In this document: positions 1-6,365 of the stretch, in pieces
Position numbering within the stretch: the stretch's first letter is position 1
Layout of the letters: every line of letters starts with the position of its first letter
DNA from: an uncultured Clostridia bacterium
Lineage (GTDB): Bacteria > Bacillota > Clostridia > Oscillospirales > Ruminococcaceae
NCBI GenBank assembly: GCA_937891895.1
Contig: CALATN010000132.1
Span: 1-6,970 of the forward strand
Reading direction: 5' to 3'
DNA length: 6,970 bases
Made by a program: the position numbers and the translations under genes
The notes under the pieces: model-generated
Database searches by the model: none
The model's input: the letters and a program-made list of their open reading frames with translations, nothing else
Told to the model about the DNA's origin: nothing

Positions 1-1649
1 AAAAGTACACCCGACAGTTTTTTCCCGCTCCAAAGACGGAGATGAAATGGACACAGAAAAATTATATAGATAAAGCTCCGTCATGGTGCTCTGTTGACCT
101 TCGCGACGGAAATCAATCGCTCATTATTCCTATGAGCCTTGAAGAAAAGCTTGAATTTTTTAAGCTTCTCGTGAAAATAGGTTTTAAGGAGATCGAGATA
201 GGCTTTCCTGCGGCATCGGATACCGAATATAATTTTTTAAGAACTCTTATAGAACAAGATCTTATTCCTGATGACGTAACTGTTCAGGTACTTACTCAAT
301 CAAGAGAACACATAATAAGAAAAACATTTGAAAGTCTTAAAGGTGTTAAGAATGCCATTGTTCATCTTTATAATTCAACTTCGGTTGCACAAAGAGAACA
401 GGTTTTCAAACGTTCCAAGCAAGAGATAATTGATATTGCGGTAAGCGGAGCAGAACTTTTTAATAAGATCAGTGAAGAGATGGGCGTGAATTACAGATTT
501 GAGTATTCACCCGAGTCCTTCACCGGAACAGAGCCGGAATTTGCTCTTGAAATATGCAACGCGGTTCTCGATGTGTGGAAGCCTACGCCTGAAAGAAAGG
601 TTATTATAAATCTTCCTGTAACGGTAGAGGTTTCAATGCCTCACGTTTATGCAAATCAGGTTGAATATATGAGCAAAAACCTTAAATACCGTGAAAACGT
701 ACTTATATCTCTTCATCCTCACAACGACAGGGGTTGTGCGGTTGCTGATACCGAGATGGGACTTTTGGCAGGAGGAAACAGAGTAGAAGGAACACTTTTT
801 GGCAATGGTGAACGTACAGGTAATACCGATATTGTAACACTTGCTATGAATATGTTTGCACAAGGAGTGGATCCTAAGCTTGATCTTTCTAACATGCCGG
901 AAATAACCGAGCTTTATGAAAGAGTTACGAGAATGCAGGTGTATGATAGAACTCCGTACGCGGGCAAACTTGTTTTTGCTGCATTCTCCGGATCTCATCA
1001 GGATGCTATTGCAAAGGGTATGAAGTGGCGTGAGGAAAAAGCCCCCGATTACTGGAATGTCCCATACCTTGCAATCGACCCAAAGGATGTCGGCAGAGAG
1101 TACGAGGGTGATGTAATCCGTATCAACAGCCAGTCGGGCAAGGGCGGTATCGGTTACCTTATGGAGCAGAAATTCGGCATAGATATGCCGCCTAAAATGC
1201 GTGAGGACTTCGGCTATGCTGTCAAGAGCGTTTCCGACCACGCACACAAGGAGCTCAATCCTGACGAGGTTTATGACATCTTCTTTGCACGCTATGTCAA
1301 CAAAACCGACCACTTCCGTATTGATGAGGCACACTTTGCACAGAAGAACGGTATCATCGCAACAGTTACTGCAGATTTCCGTGGCAAGCTTATTACCCGT
1401 GAAGCAAACGGTAACGGTCGTCTTAATGCCGTTTCCAACGCAATCAAGGACGCATTTTCAATCAATTACACAATCCTTTCCTATACGGAACACGCTCTTG
1501 AACACGGTTCATCTTCCGAAGCTGCCGCTTATGTAGGAATTCAGACCGAGGGCGGTGTATACTGGGGCGTAGGTATCGACACCGATATCATCGTAGCCTC
1601 CGTAAATGCGCTTGTTTCGGCAATCAATAATAGTGGACTTCTGAAATAA
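1..1649 (+). CDS. leuA: 2-isopropylmalate synthase (LeuA type 2), 5'-partial
   Basis: Catalyses the first committed step of leucine synthesis, condensing acetyl-CoA with 2-ketoisovalerate to 2-isopropylmalate in the cytosol. Numbering from the Met at 42, the HMGL-like TIM barrel opens with WCSVDLRDGNQ (R21, D22; D22 a metal ligand). HPHND (H225, H227) and GNGERTGN (254-261) follow, and a C-terminal LeuA regulatory/dimer domain, the usual site of leucine feedback, spans about 400-533. The frame is open from position 3 through the ATG at 42, and the residues before that Met (KYTRQFFPAPKTE) match the usual LeuA2 N-terminal extension (KYRPFP-like). The ATG at 42 also abuts GGAG with no spacer. 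I therefore take it as internal and place the real start just upstream of the window. The family is clear. Oddity: codon use changes sharply near 1000 (see findings). It ends TAA, 11 bases before a hairpin terminator, and converges on the acetyltransferase gene. Confidence 0.94.
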   Translation, partial: KYTRQFFPAPKTEMKWTQKNYIDKAPSWCSVDLRDGNQSLIIPMSLEEKLEFFKLLVKIGFKEIEIGFPAASDTEYNFLRTLIEQDLIPDDVTVQVLTQSREHIIRKTFESLKGVKNAIVHLYNSTSVAQREQVFKRSKQEIIDIAVSGAELFNKISEEMGVNYRFEYSPESFTGTEPEFALEICNAVLDVWKPTPERKVIINLPVTVEVSMPHVYANQVEYMSKNLKYRENVLISLHPHNDRGCAVADTEMGLLAGGNRVEGTLFGNGERTGNTDIVTLAMNMFAQGVDPKLDLSNMPEITELYERVTRMQVYDRTPYAGKLVFAAFSGSHQDAIAKGMKWREEKAPDYWNVPYLAIDPKDVGREYEGDVIRINSQSGKGGIGYLMEQKFGIDMPPKMREDFGYAVKSVSDHAHKELNPDEVYDIFFARYVNKTDHFRIDEAHFAQKNGIIATVTADFRGKLITREANGNGRLNAVSNAIKDAFSINYTILSYTEHALEHGSSSEAAAYVGIQTEGGVYWGVGIDTDIIVASVNALVSAINNSGLLK

Positions 1650-1660
1650 TATACAATAAG

Positions 1661-1700
1661 AAATCCAGAGAAGTTTGGTGCTTCTCTGGATTTTGTTTAA
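1661..1700. terminator. Rho-independent terminator, probably bidirectional
   Basis: A perfect 13-bp inverted repeat pairs 1661-1673 (AAATCCAGAGAAG) with 1681-1693 (CTTCTCTGGATTT) around a 7-base loop. On the plus strand TGTTTAATTA follows; on the minus strand the stem is followed by CTTATTGTATATTATT. It lies 11 bases after the leuA stop and 7 bases beyond the stop of the convergent acetyltransferase, so it can end both transcripts. The stem is seen directly; bidirectional use is inferred. The plus-strand T-tract is imperfect. Confidence 0.88.
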
Positions 1701-2231
1701 TTACTGTAAATTATTTATTTCTCCCTCATATTCCATTGAACGCATTTTATTACTTCCATCAAGCTTTTGAAATTCACCATAATTAGTGAAATGTAACCCG
1801 CATTTTTCCATAACATGACCAGAAGCTTTATTTTGTTCTACATGACTGGAAGAAAATTTGACCACATCAAAGTGTTTGTTAGCAAACTTCATCATTGCCT
1901 TAGTTGCTTCAGTTGCATAACCATTTCCCCAACAATCATATCGTAAATTGTAACCAAAACCCCAAAAGCCAATCTTCTTATTGTCTGGACCTATGCTTCC
2001 ACTACCGACTAATAAATTATCTTCTTTTCGCACGAAACCAAAGTGGTATTCTTCATCTGGTGCTTGAAGTGAAGTTAGCCAATCCACAACAGCATCTACA
2101 GATGTATATGTATTATAAACCATATATTTTGCAACTCTTTCATCGCTTACCCATTGATAAACAGCTTCTGCATCATCAATTTTAAGAGGACGTAATATCA
2201 ATCTTTCAGTTTCTATAATATAATTGTGCAT
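1701..2231 (-). CDS. GNAT-family N-acetyltransferase, RimJ/RimL-like
   Basis: A 176-residue cytosolic protein expected to transfer acetyl from acetyl-CoA to an amine. The acceptor cannot be read from the sequence; homologues act on ribosomal protein N-termini or small molecules. It opens with the RimJ/RimL signature ETERLILRPL (7-16). The acetyl-CoA loop (motif A) is WGNGYATEATKAM (101-113), and the motif B helix NKASGHVMEKCGLHF spans 134-148. Length is typical of the family. The ATG at 2231 has an excellent ribosome site 5 bases away and a consensus promoter upstream, so it is probably transcribed alone. Codon use differs from the neighbours: 4 of 5 Gln codons are CAA and 6 of 11 Leu codons are TTA, whereas murD has 5 of 5 Gln as CAG and TTA is rare. 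This suggests a later acquisition. The family is sure, the substrate unknown. Confidence 0.93.
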   Translation of the reverse strand: MHNYIIETERLILRPLKIDDAEAVYQWVSDERVAKYMVYNTYTSVDAVVDWLTSLQAPDEEYHFGFVRKEDNLLVGSGSIGPDNKKIGFWGFGYNLRYDCWGNGYATEATKAMMKFANKHFDVVKFSSSHVEQNKASGHVMEKCGLHFTNYGEFQKLDGSNKMRSMEYEGEINNLQ

Positions 2232-2235
2232 TTTT

Positions 2236-2242
2236 CCACCTC
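2236..2242 (-). promoter_or_regulatory. Ribosome binding site of the GNAT gene
   Basis: On the minus strand GAGGTGG precedes the ATG at 2231. Its GAGGTG core matches the 16S anti-Shine-Dalgarno end and leaves a 5-base spacer, which fixes this ATG as the start. Confidence 0.85.
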
Positions 2243-2266
2243 GTCGAGTTTGATTTGTTATATTCC

Positions 2267-2295
2267 ATTATAGCAACACCGTTCCCAAAAGTCAA
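2267..2295 (-). promoter_or_regulatory. Sigma-70/SigA-type promoter of the GNAT gene
   Basis: On the minus strand, TTGACT (2295-2290) and TATAAT (2272-2267) are exactly 17 bases apart. TGC directly before TATAAT makes an extended -10. Transcription should start near 2260, giving a leader of about 28 bases that includes the strong ribosome site. The -35 box abuts the flippase stop codon, so the promoter fills the gap between the two genes. I see no operator-like palindrome, so expression is probably constitutive. Confidence 0.85.
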
Positions 2296-3825
2296 TCACC
2301 CAACATTCCTCTGCACTCTGTATTTCGCCCCAAACCACCTTTTATCAATCTCATAAAGCACCACAAAAACAATCCCCGCAACGCAAAGATAAATAACCAC
2401 CTCAAACATAACCGATGAATAGGAAATAAACCTCGTCAGCATATCCGCAACCTGACAGCAGAAAAAGCACATCACAAACGGCTTGACAATGTAATTCCAT
2501 ACCTCAAACCGCACTCCTGCCGTCCTGCATACAAAAATAATCCTCACAATATTGCTGTAAATGTTGCTTGCGTAGTAGGAAATCAACACTCCCGTAAATC
2601 CGTACAAATCCACAAAAATAATCACGCAGACAATTCGTATCACATATTCGCATAAGCTGTTCACAGTGGAAAAATTCTGCTTTCCAAGTCCCTTTATAAT
2701 GCCCTCCAGCACAATTTCCAGATAAATAAACGGCACAACGGGGAACATCTTTACCAGCGTTTCGCTTACAAGACTGTCGGACGGACAGAGAATTTGTCCG
2801 ATTTTATCGCCTGCCGCAAGAAGCATACCCGAAATGAAAAAGGAGTACGCAAAAGCACGGCTGAATATCTTTTTTATCAAATCCCGAACACGTCCGACAT
2901 TTCCCGACGAATTCGCCCTCGCAATCTCAGGTATAATGATGTTTGACAAGCTTGTGAGAATTACAGCAGGGTAGAAAACCGTCGGAATAATCATAGCCTC
3001 AAACATCCCGTATTCACTCATTGCACGTTCAGCGGAAACATTGTATTTCAGCAGCGCAACAGGTACAAGTGCTTCATTAAGTGAAGACATAATCATCTGT
3101 ACATATCCGCCCGCAACAATAGGCAGCGAAAGCTTCAGATAATTCGAAATACGCACAATTCTCGGATTTATCTCAGGCAATGCAGAAAATCGCCTGTATT
3201 CCTTATAATAATTAACAATGTAAAAAATACAGCTGATAATCTCGCCGATAAGAATTGCACCCGAAATCAGTATGTAAATGCTTAACCCACGGTCAAGGAA
3301 AAACAGCACACCGAATGTCAGTACACTCCATTTGGCCGCAAATTCAATAATATCGCCATAGCAGGGGATACGCACATTCCGTACAGCGTTGAAATATCCC
3401 TTTATGCACGACCCGAAAGCTGCAGGCGGAAGCGAAAATGCAATAATTCTTATCGCAAGCACAAGAGCAGGTTCACCTTTTGCATATACCGCAATAATAC
3501 CTGCAAGTCCGAAAGAAAGCAATGCAAAAAATGAGGATAATAACAGCGAAAATCCCGTAGACAACCGCATTATGTGCGTAACATTTTCATTTCCTGCACC
3601 GATTTCCTCCGAAACAAACCTGCTTGTTGAAATGAATATATTTCCGTTTGCAAGTACCATAATAAATCCGAACAGCGAAAATATAAGCGTCATTACCCCG
3701 ACCGAAGCAGTGCCGAGCTTGTTTGAAATAACAATATTAAGCCAAAGGCTGAGTCCCTGTAAAATAAACGAAACAGCAGTAAGCCGTGCAGTATCCCGTG
3801 CAATACGGTTCATAAAAATTTTCAA
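2296..3825 (-). CDS. MOP-superfamily flippase, SpoVB/MurJ-like polysaccharide exporter
   Basis: A 509-residue integral membrane protein of the MOP (MATE/PST/MurJ) superfamily, which flips lipid-linked oligosaccharides or lipid II across the membrane. About 14 hydrophobic segments can be placed, near 12-32, 41-63, 89-113, 119-138, 161-178, 181-205, 229-257, 273-297, 322-345, 358-378, 389-410, 412-432, 443-465 and 472-492. The SpoVB-like signature is the stretch from KLSLPIVAGGYVQ (231-243) to SNIIIPEIARA (294-304), and GIIKGLGKQN (375-384) also fits. It is full length. The start is TTG: a GAGG ribosome site lies 8 bases upstream, whereas the next start, ATG at 3813, would be 20 bases from it. 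It is divergent from murD, which suits an envelope role but does not prove lipid II as substrate. It could instead be a spore-cortex (SpoVB proper) or capsule flippase, so I give no symbol. Confidence 0.88.
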   Translation of the reverse strand: MKIFMNRIARDTARLTAVSFILQGLSLWLNIVISNKLGTASVGVMTLIFSLFGFIMVLANGNIFISTSRFVSEEIGAGNENVTHIMRLSTGFSLLLSSFFALLSFGLAGIIAVYAKGEPALVLAIRIIAFSLPPAAFGSCIKGYFNAVRNVRIPCYGDIIEFAAKWSVLTFGVLFFLDRGLSIYILISGAILIGEIISCIFYIVNYYKEYRRFSALPEINPRIVRISNYLKLSLPIVAGGYVQMIMSSLNEALVPVALLKYNVSAERAMSEYGMFEAMIIPTVFYPAVILTSLSNIIIPEIARANSSGNVGRVRDLIKKIFSRAFAYSFFISGMLLAAGDKIGQILCPSDSLVSETLVKMFPVVPFIYLEIVLEGIIKGLGKQNFSTVNSLCEYVIRIVCVIIFVDLYGFTGVLISYYASNIYSNIVRIIFVCRTAGVRFEVWNYIVKPFVMCFFCCQVADMLTRFISYSSVMFEVVIYLCVAGIVFVVLYEIDKRWFGAKYRVQRNVG

Positions 3826-3833
3826 TGTTTATC

Positions 3834-3837
3834 CCTC
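3834..3837 (-). promoter_or_regulatory. Ribosome binding site selecting the TTG start of the flippase
   Basis: The minus strand reads AAAAGAGGGATAAACA directly before TTG (3825). The GAGG core is 8 bases from TTG and 20 from the first in-frame ATG (3813), which favours the non-ATG start. Confidence 0.65.
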
Positions 3838-3884
3838 TTTTCTTAGTTATATTTATGAATTTGGAAAAAAATCTATGTATGATG

Positions 3885-3913
3885 TTGCTATTTTAATAAA
3901 AATTGGATATAAT
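3885..3913 (+). promoter_or_regulatory. SigA-type promoter of the murD-M42 operon
   Basis: TTGCTA (3885-3890) and TATAAT (3908-3913) are separated by exactly 17 bases. The -10 is perfect and the -35 keeps TTG. An A-rich stretch (3864-3871) upstream could help as an UP element. Transcription would begin near 3920, so the in-frame ATG at 3919 cannot be translated from this promoter. The leader before the ATG at 3955 is about 35 bases. The region also separates murD from the divergent flippase, for which only a weak -10 (TATAAC, 3851-3846, minus strand) is visible. Confidence 0.8.
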
Positions 3914-3938
3914 AAAATATGTATGCAATATTTATGTT

Positions 3939-3942
3939 GGAG
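3939..3942 (+). promoter_or_regulatory. Probable ribosome binding site of murD
   Basis: GGAG at 3939-3942 ends 12 bases before the ATG at 3955 and directly abuts the ATG at 3943. The long spacer is not ideal, but a zero spacer is worse, and the protein from 3955 (MTKAERFF) looks like a normal MurD start. This supports 3955 moderately. Confidence 0.55.
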
Positions 3943-3954
3943 ATGAACACTATA

Positions 3955-5343
3955 ATGACAAAAGCAGAACGTTTTTTCAATGATATAAAGGATAAAAAAG
4001 TTGCCTTTATCGGAACTGGCGTAACAAATAATGATACGATACGTTTGTTTCTGAAAAAGGGGATAGATGTAACACTTTGCGATAAAAAGACCCGTGAGCA
4101 GGTAGGTGCTCTTGCAGATGAATTTGAATCAGCAGGAGCAAAGCTTTCTCTTGGTGAAACATATCTTGATGCAATCTTTGAATGTGACATTGTTTTCCGT
4201 GCACCTGGGGTATATTACCTTATTCCCGAGCTTGAAAAGGCACGAAAAATGGGTATTGTCGTAACATCTGAAATGGAGGTTTTCTTTGACCTTTGTCCTT
4301 GCAAAACCTATGCTATAACAGGTACAGACGGCAAGACAACAACTACCACAATTACTACAGAAATCCTCGAAAGAAGTGGCAAGAAGGTACATAAGGGTGG
4401 TAACATCGGCAGAGCTCTTTTACCGATTATTGAAGAAATAAACGAAGATGATGTTGCTGTTGTTGAACTTTCAAGTTTTCAGCTTATAAGTATGAGAAAA
4501 TCTCCCGACCGTGCAGCAATTACAAATATCTATCCCGACCATTTGAATGTCCACAGCTCAATGCAGGAATACATTGATGCAAAGAAAAATCTTATTCTTC
4601 ATCAGAATGCGTTTTCAACAACCGTTCTCAATCTTGACAATGAAGTAAATAATCTCAGTGAGTATGTGCGTGGAAGTCTGTATAAATTCAGCCTTAAAAC
4701 TAAACCTGAGCGTGGTTCGTACCTTGATGATGATGGCTGGCTCTGCTATACAGATAAGGGTGTAACTGAAAGAATTGTCCATAAGGATGAAATTAAAATT
4801 CCTGGTATGCACAACGTTGAAAACTATCTTACAGCAATTTCTCTGGTGCACGGTGAAGCAACAAACGAAGCTATCGCTGAAACTGCAAGAACATTCGGCG
4901 GTGTTGAACATCGTATAGAATTTGTCCGTGAGCTTGATGGAGTACGTTACTATAACGATAGTATCGCAACAAGCCCTGTCAGTGTAATTGCGGGACTTAA
5001 TGCTTTCGGCAGAAAGGTAATAATGATTGCAGGCGGCTCTGATAAAAAGCTTGATTATAATCAGCTTGCAGAGCCTATCAATAAGTACGTTAAAACCCTT
5101 GTTCTTCTTGGTGCAACAGCTGACAAAATTGACGAGGCTGTCAGAGCGTATTCCGACTATAACGAAAATGAGTGCAGAATTATCAGGGTAAAAACTATGG
5201 AGGAAGCTGTTGAAGCAGCAAGAAAGGCTGCTGTAAGCGGTGATATTGTCACACTTTCTCCTGCAAGTGCAAGCTTTGATATGTATAAGAATTTTGAAGA
5301 AAGAGGCAGACACTATAAGAGTATTGTAAATGCCTTGAAATGA
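3955..5343 (+). CDS. murD: UDP-N-acetylmuramoyl-L-alanine--D-glutamate ligase
   Basis: Cytosolic ATP-dependent ligase that adds D-glutamate to UDP-MurNAc-L-Ala in peptidoglycan precursor synthesis (EC 6.3.2.9). Numbered from 3955 (462 residues): a Rossmann-like N-terminal domain with VAFIGTGVTNND (16-27); the ATP P-loop GTDGKTTTT (123-131); ELSSFQL (171-177), with the Mg-binding Glu; NIYPDHLNVH (191-200); and YIDAK (206-210), whose Lys is the one carbamylated in Mur ligases. HNVENYLTA (286-294) and GVEHRIEF (316-323) follow. The C-terminal domain carries YNDSIATSP (333-341), GGSDKKLDY (360-368) and LSPASASFDMYKNFEERG (434-451). All Mur ligase signatures are intact and length is normal. ATGs at 3919, 3934 and 3943 are in frame upstream, but 3919 falls at the predicted transcription start and 3943 has no room for a ribosome site. 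First gene of an operon with two M42 peptidases. Its TGA stop shares ATGA with an in-frame ATG at 5340. Confidence 0.96.
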   Translation: MTKAERFFNDIKDKKVAFIGTGVTNNDTIRLFLKKGIDVTLCDKKTREQVGALADEFESAGAKLSLGETYLDAIFECDIVFRAPGVYYLIPELEKARKMGIVVTSEMEVFFDLCPCKTYAITGTDGKTTTTTITTEILERSGKKVHKGGNIGRALLPIIEEINEDDVAVVELSSFQLISMRKSPDRAAITNIYPDHLNVHSSMQEYIDAKKNLILHQNAFSTTVLNLDNEVNNLSEYVRGSLYKFSLKTKPERGSYLDDDGWLCYTDKGVTERIVHKDEIKIPGMHNVENYLTAISLVHGEATNEAIAETARTFGGVEHRIEFVRELDGVRYYNDSIATSPVSVIAGLNAFGRKVIMIAGGSDKKLDYNQLAEPINKYVKTLVLLGATADKIDEAVRAYSDYNENECRIIRVKTMEEAVEAARKAAVSGDIVTLSPASASFDMYKNFEERGRHYKSIVNALK

Positions 5344-5346
5344 GGA
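5342..5346 (+). promoter_or_regulatory. Ribosome binding site of the first M42 gene, overlapping the murD stop
   Basis: GAGGA overlaps the murD TGA and ends 5 bases before the ATG at 5352. The ATG at 5340, inside the ATGA overlap, has no purine-rich site upstream. The site therefore selects 5352, with translation probably coupled to murD termination. Confidence 0.7.
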
Positions 5347-5351
5347 ATAAT

Positions 5352-6365
5352 ATGAATCTTGAACAAATAATTATTCAGCTTGCTGATACGAGCGGTGTAA
5401 GCGGCGATGAAAATAAAGCTGCCGAACTTGCTATTGAAATGCTAAAAAAATATACCGATGACTGCTACATCAAAAACGAAAACGTAATTGGTCATTTCGG
5501 AAAAAAAGGTGCAAAGCCGCATATTTTGATTGATGCACATATTGACCAGATTGGATTTGTTGTAACATATATTACAGATGATGGTTTCCTTAAAATCTCA
5601 AATTGCGGAGGAATTGACCGAAGACTTCTTCTTGCACAGCAGGTTACTGTTCTCGGGAAAGAACCTGTATCAGGGATTGTATGTGCAATTCCGCCTCATC
5701 TTTCAACTGATGAAAGCAGCGTTCCTGAAATGGATGAAATCTGCATAGATATTGGTATGACAAAGGAACAGGCTGAAAAGGTGATTTCCTACGGTGATAA
5801 AATTGTTTTTGCAACTGGTTGTAAAAAGCTTCATGGCGACAGAATTACTGGCGCAGCACTTGATGACCGCTGTGGTGTAGCGGCAATTCTTCGTGCACTT
5901 GAAATAATCAAGGGTAATAATTTTGATTATGAGCTGACAGTTATGTTTTCTACGCAGGAAGAGCTTGGCGAACGTGGTGCAAAAATCGGCGTGTTTGATA
6001 TTGATCCTGATATTGCACTTGCCGTTGATGTGAGCTTTGCCCTTACAGCTGACGATTCCGAGATAAAGTGCGGAAAAATGGGTAAAGGTTGCATGATAGG
6101 CTTTGCTCCGACTCTGGATAAAGGTCTTTCACAGCAGCTCAAAGCGATTGCTGAAAAGAATAATATGCCATATCAGATTGAAGTAATGAATGGCGAAACA
6201 GGTACAAATGCCGACAGATTTTCTGTAAATAAAAGCGGTGTCAGAGCTGTTACTCTTTCAATTCCGCTTAAATATATGCACACACCGGTTGAGGTTATTT
6301 CAATTTCAGATGTTGAAAATACAGCTCAGCTTATTGCGGCATATCTTCAGGAGGTGACCGTATGA
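5352..6365 (+). CDS. M42 family metallo-aminopeptidase
   Basis: Cytosolic di-metal (Zn/Co) aminopeptidase of family M42 (glutamyl aminopeptidase/TET/'endoglucanase M' group), trimming short peptides from the N-terminus; members usually form 12-subunit tetrahedra. From 5352 it has 337 residues, normal length. All five expected metal ligands are visible: H63 in DAHIDQIG, D171 in ALDDRCG, E204 in QEELGERGA, D226 in AVDVSFA and H310 in KYMHTP; E203 is the catalytic base. GTNADRF (284-290) and SIPLKYMHTP (303-312) are also family-typical, and the PA-like dimerisation domain sits about 70-160. The usual HMDE motif reads HIDQ here. I prefer 5352 over 5340 because of the ribosome site; 5340 would add four residues (MRNN). 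It lies 8 bases after murD and overlaps the next M42 gene by ATGA, so all three are probably one transcript. Substrate preference is not readable; the 'glucanase' name used for this family is historical. Confidence 0.92.
   Translation: MNLEQIIIQLADTSGVSGDENKAAELAIEMLKKYTDDCYIKNENVIGHFGKKGAKPHILIDAHIDQIGFVVTYITDDGFLKISNCGGIDRRLLLAQQVTVLGKEPVSGIVCAIPPHLSTDESSVPEMDEICIDIGMTKEQAEKVISYGDKIVFATGCKKLHGDRITGAALDDRCGVAAILRALEIIKGNNFDYELTVMFSTQEELGERGAKIGVFDIDPDIALAVDVSFALTADDSEIKCGKMGKGCMIGFAPTLDKGLSQQLKAIAEKNNMPYQIEVMNGETGTNADRFSVNKSGVRAVTLSIPLKYMHTPVEVISISDVENTAQLIAAYLQEVTV
6349..6354 (+). promoter_or_regulatory. Consensus ribosome binding site of the second M42 gene
   Basis: A perfect AGGAGG, continuing as TGA, ends 7 bases before the ATG at 6362, inside the last codons of the preceding gene. 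It is the strongest ribosome site in the window and implies that the second M42 gene was made efficiently. Confidence 0.88.

Noticed and set aside
633..1334. 233-codon open frame antisense to leuA
   Set aside because: It lies wholly inside the conserved leuA coding sequence, and its translation is Cys/His/Ile-rich without family motifs. It is a shadow of the real gene.
1201..1536. 111-codon second plus-strand frame inside leuA
   Set aside because: Alternate-frame reading of the GC-richer half of leuA; low-complexity Thr/Ser/Arg/His product and no ribosome site expected.
3846..3851. Minus-strand TATAAC as -10 of the flippase promoter
   Set aside because: No credible -35 lies 16-18 bases upstream (TAGATT is a poor match) and the leader would be only about 13 bases. 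Too weak to list as a feature.
3389..3946. 185-codon plus-strand frame opposite the flippase N-terminus
   Set aside because: Covered by a strong membrane-protein frame on the other strand, shows no domain, and runs through the murD promoter.
4615..5313. 232-codon frame antisense to murD
   Set aside because: murD is conserved throughout this stretch; the antisense product has no recognisable features.
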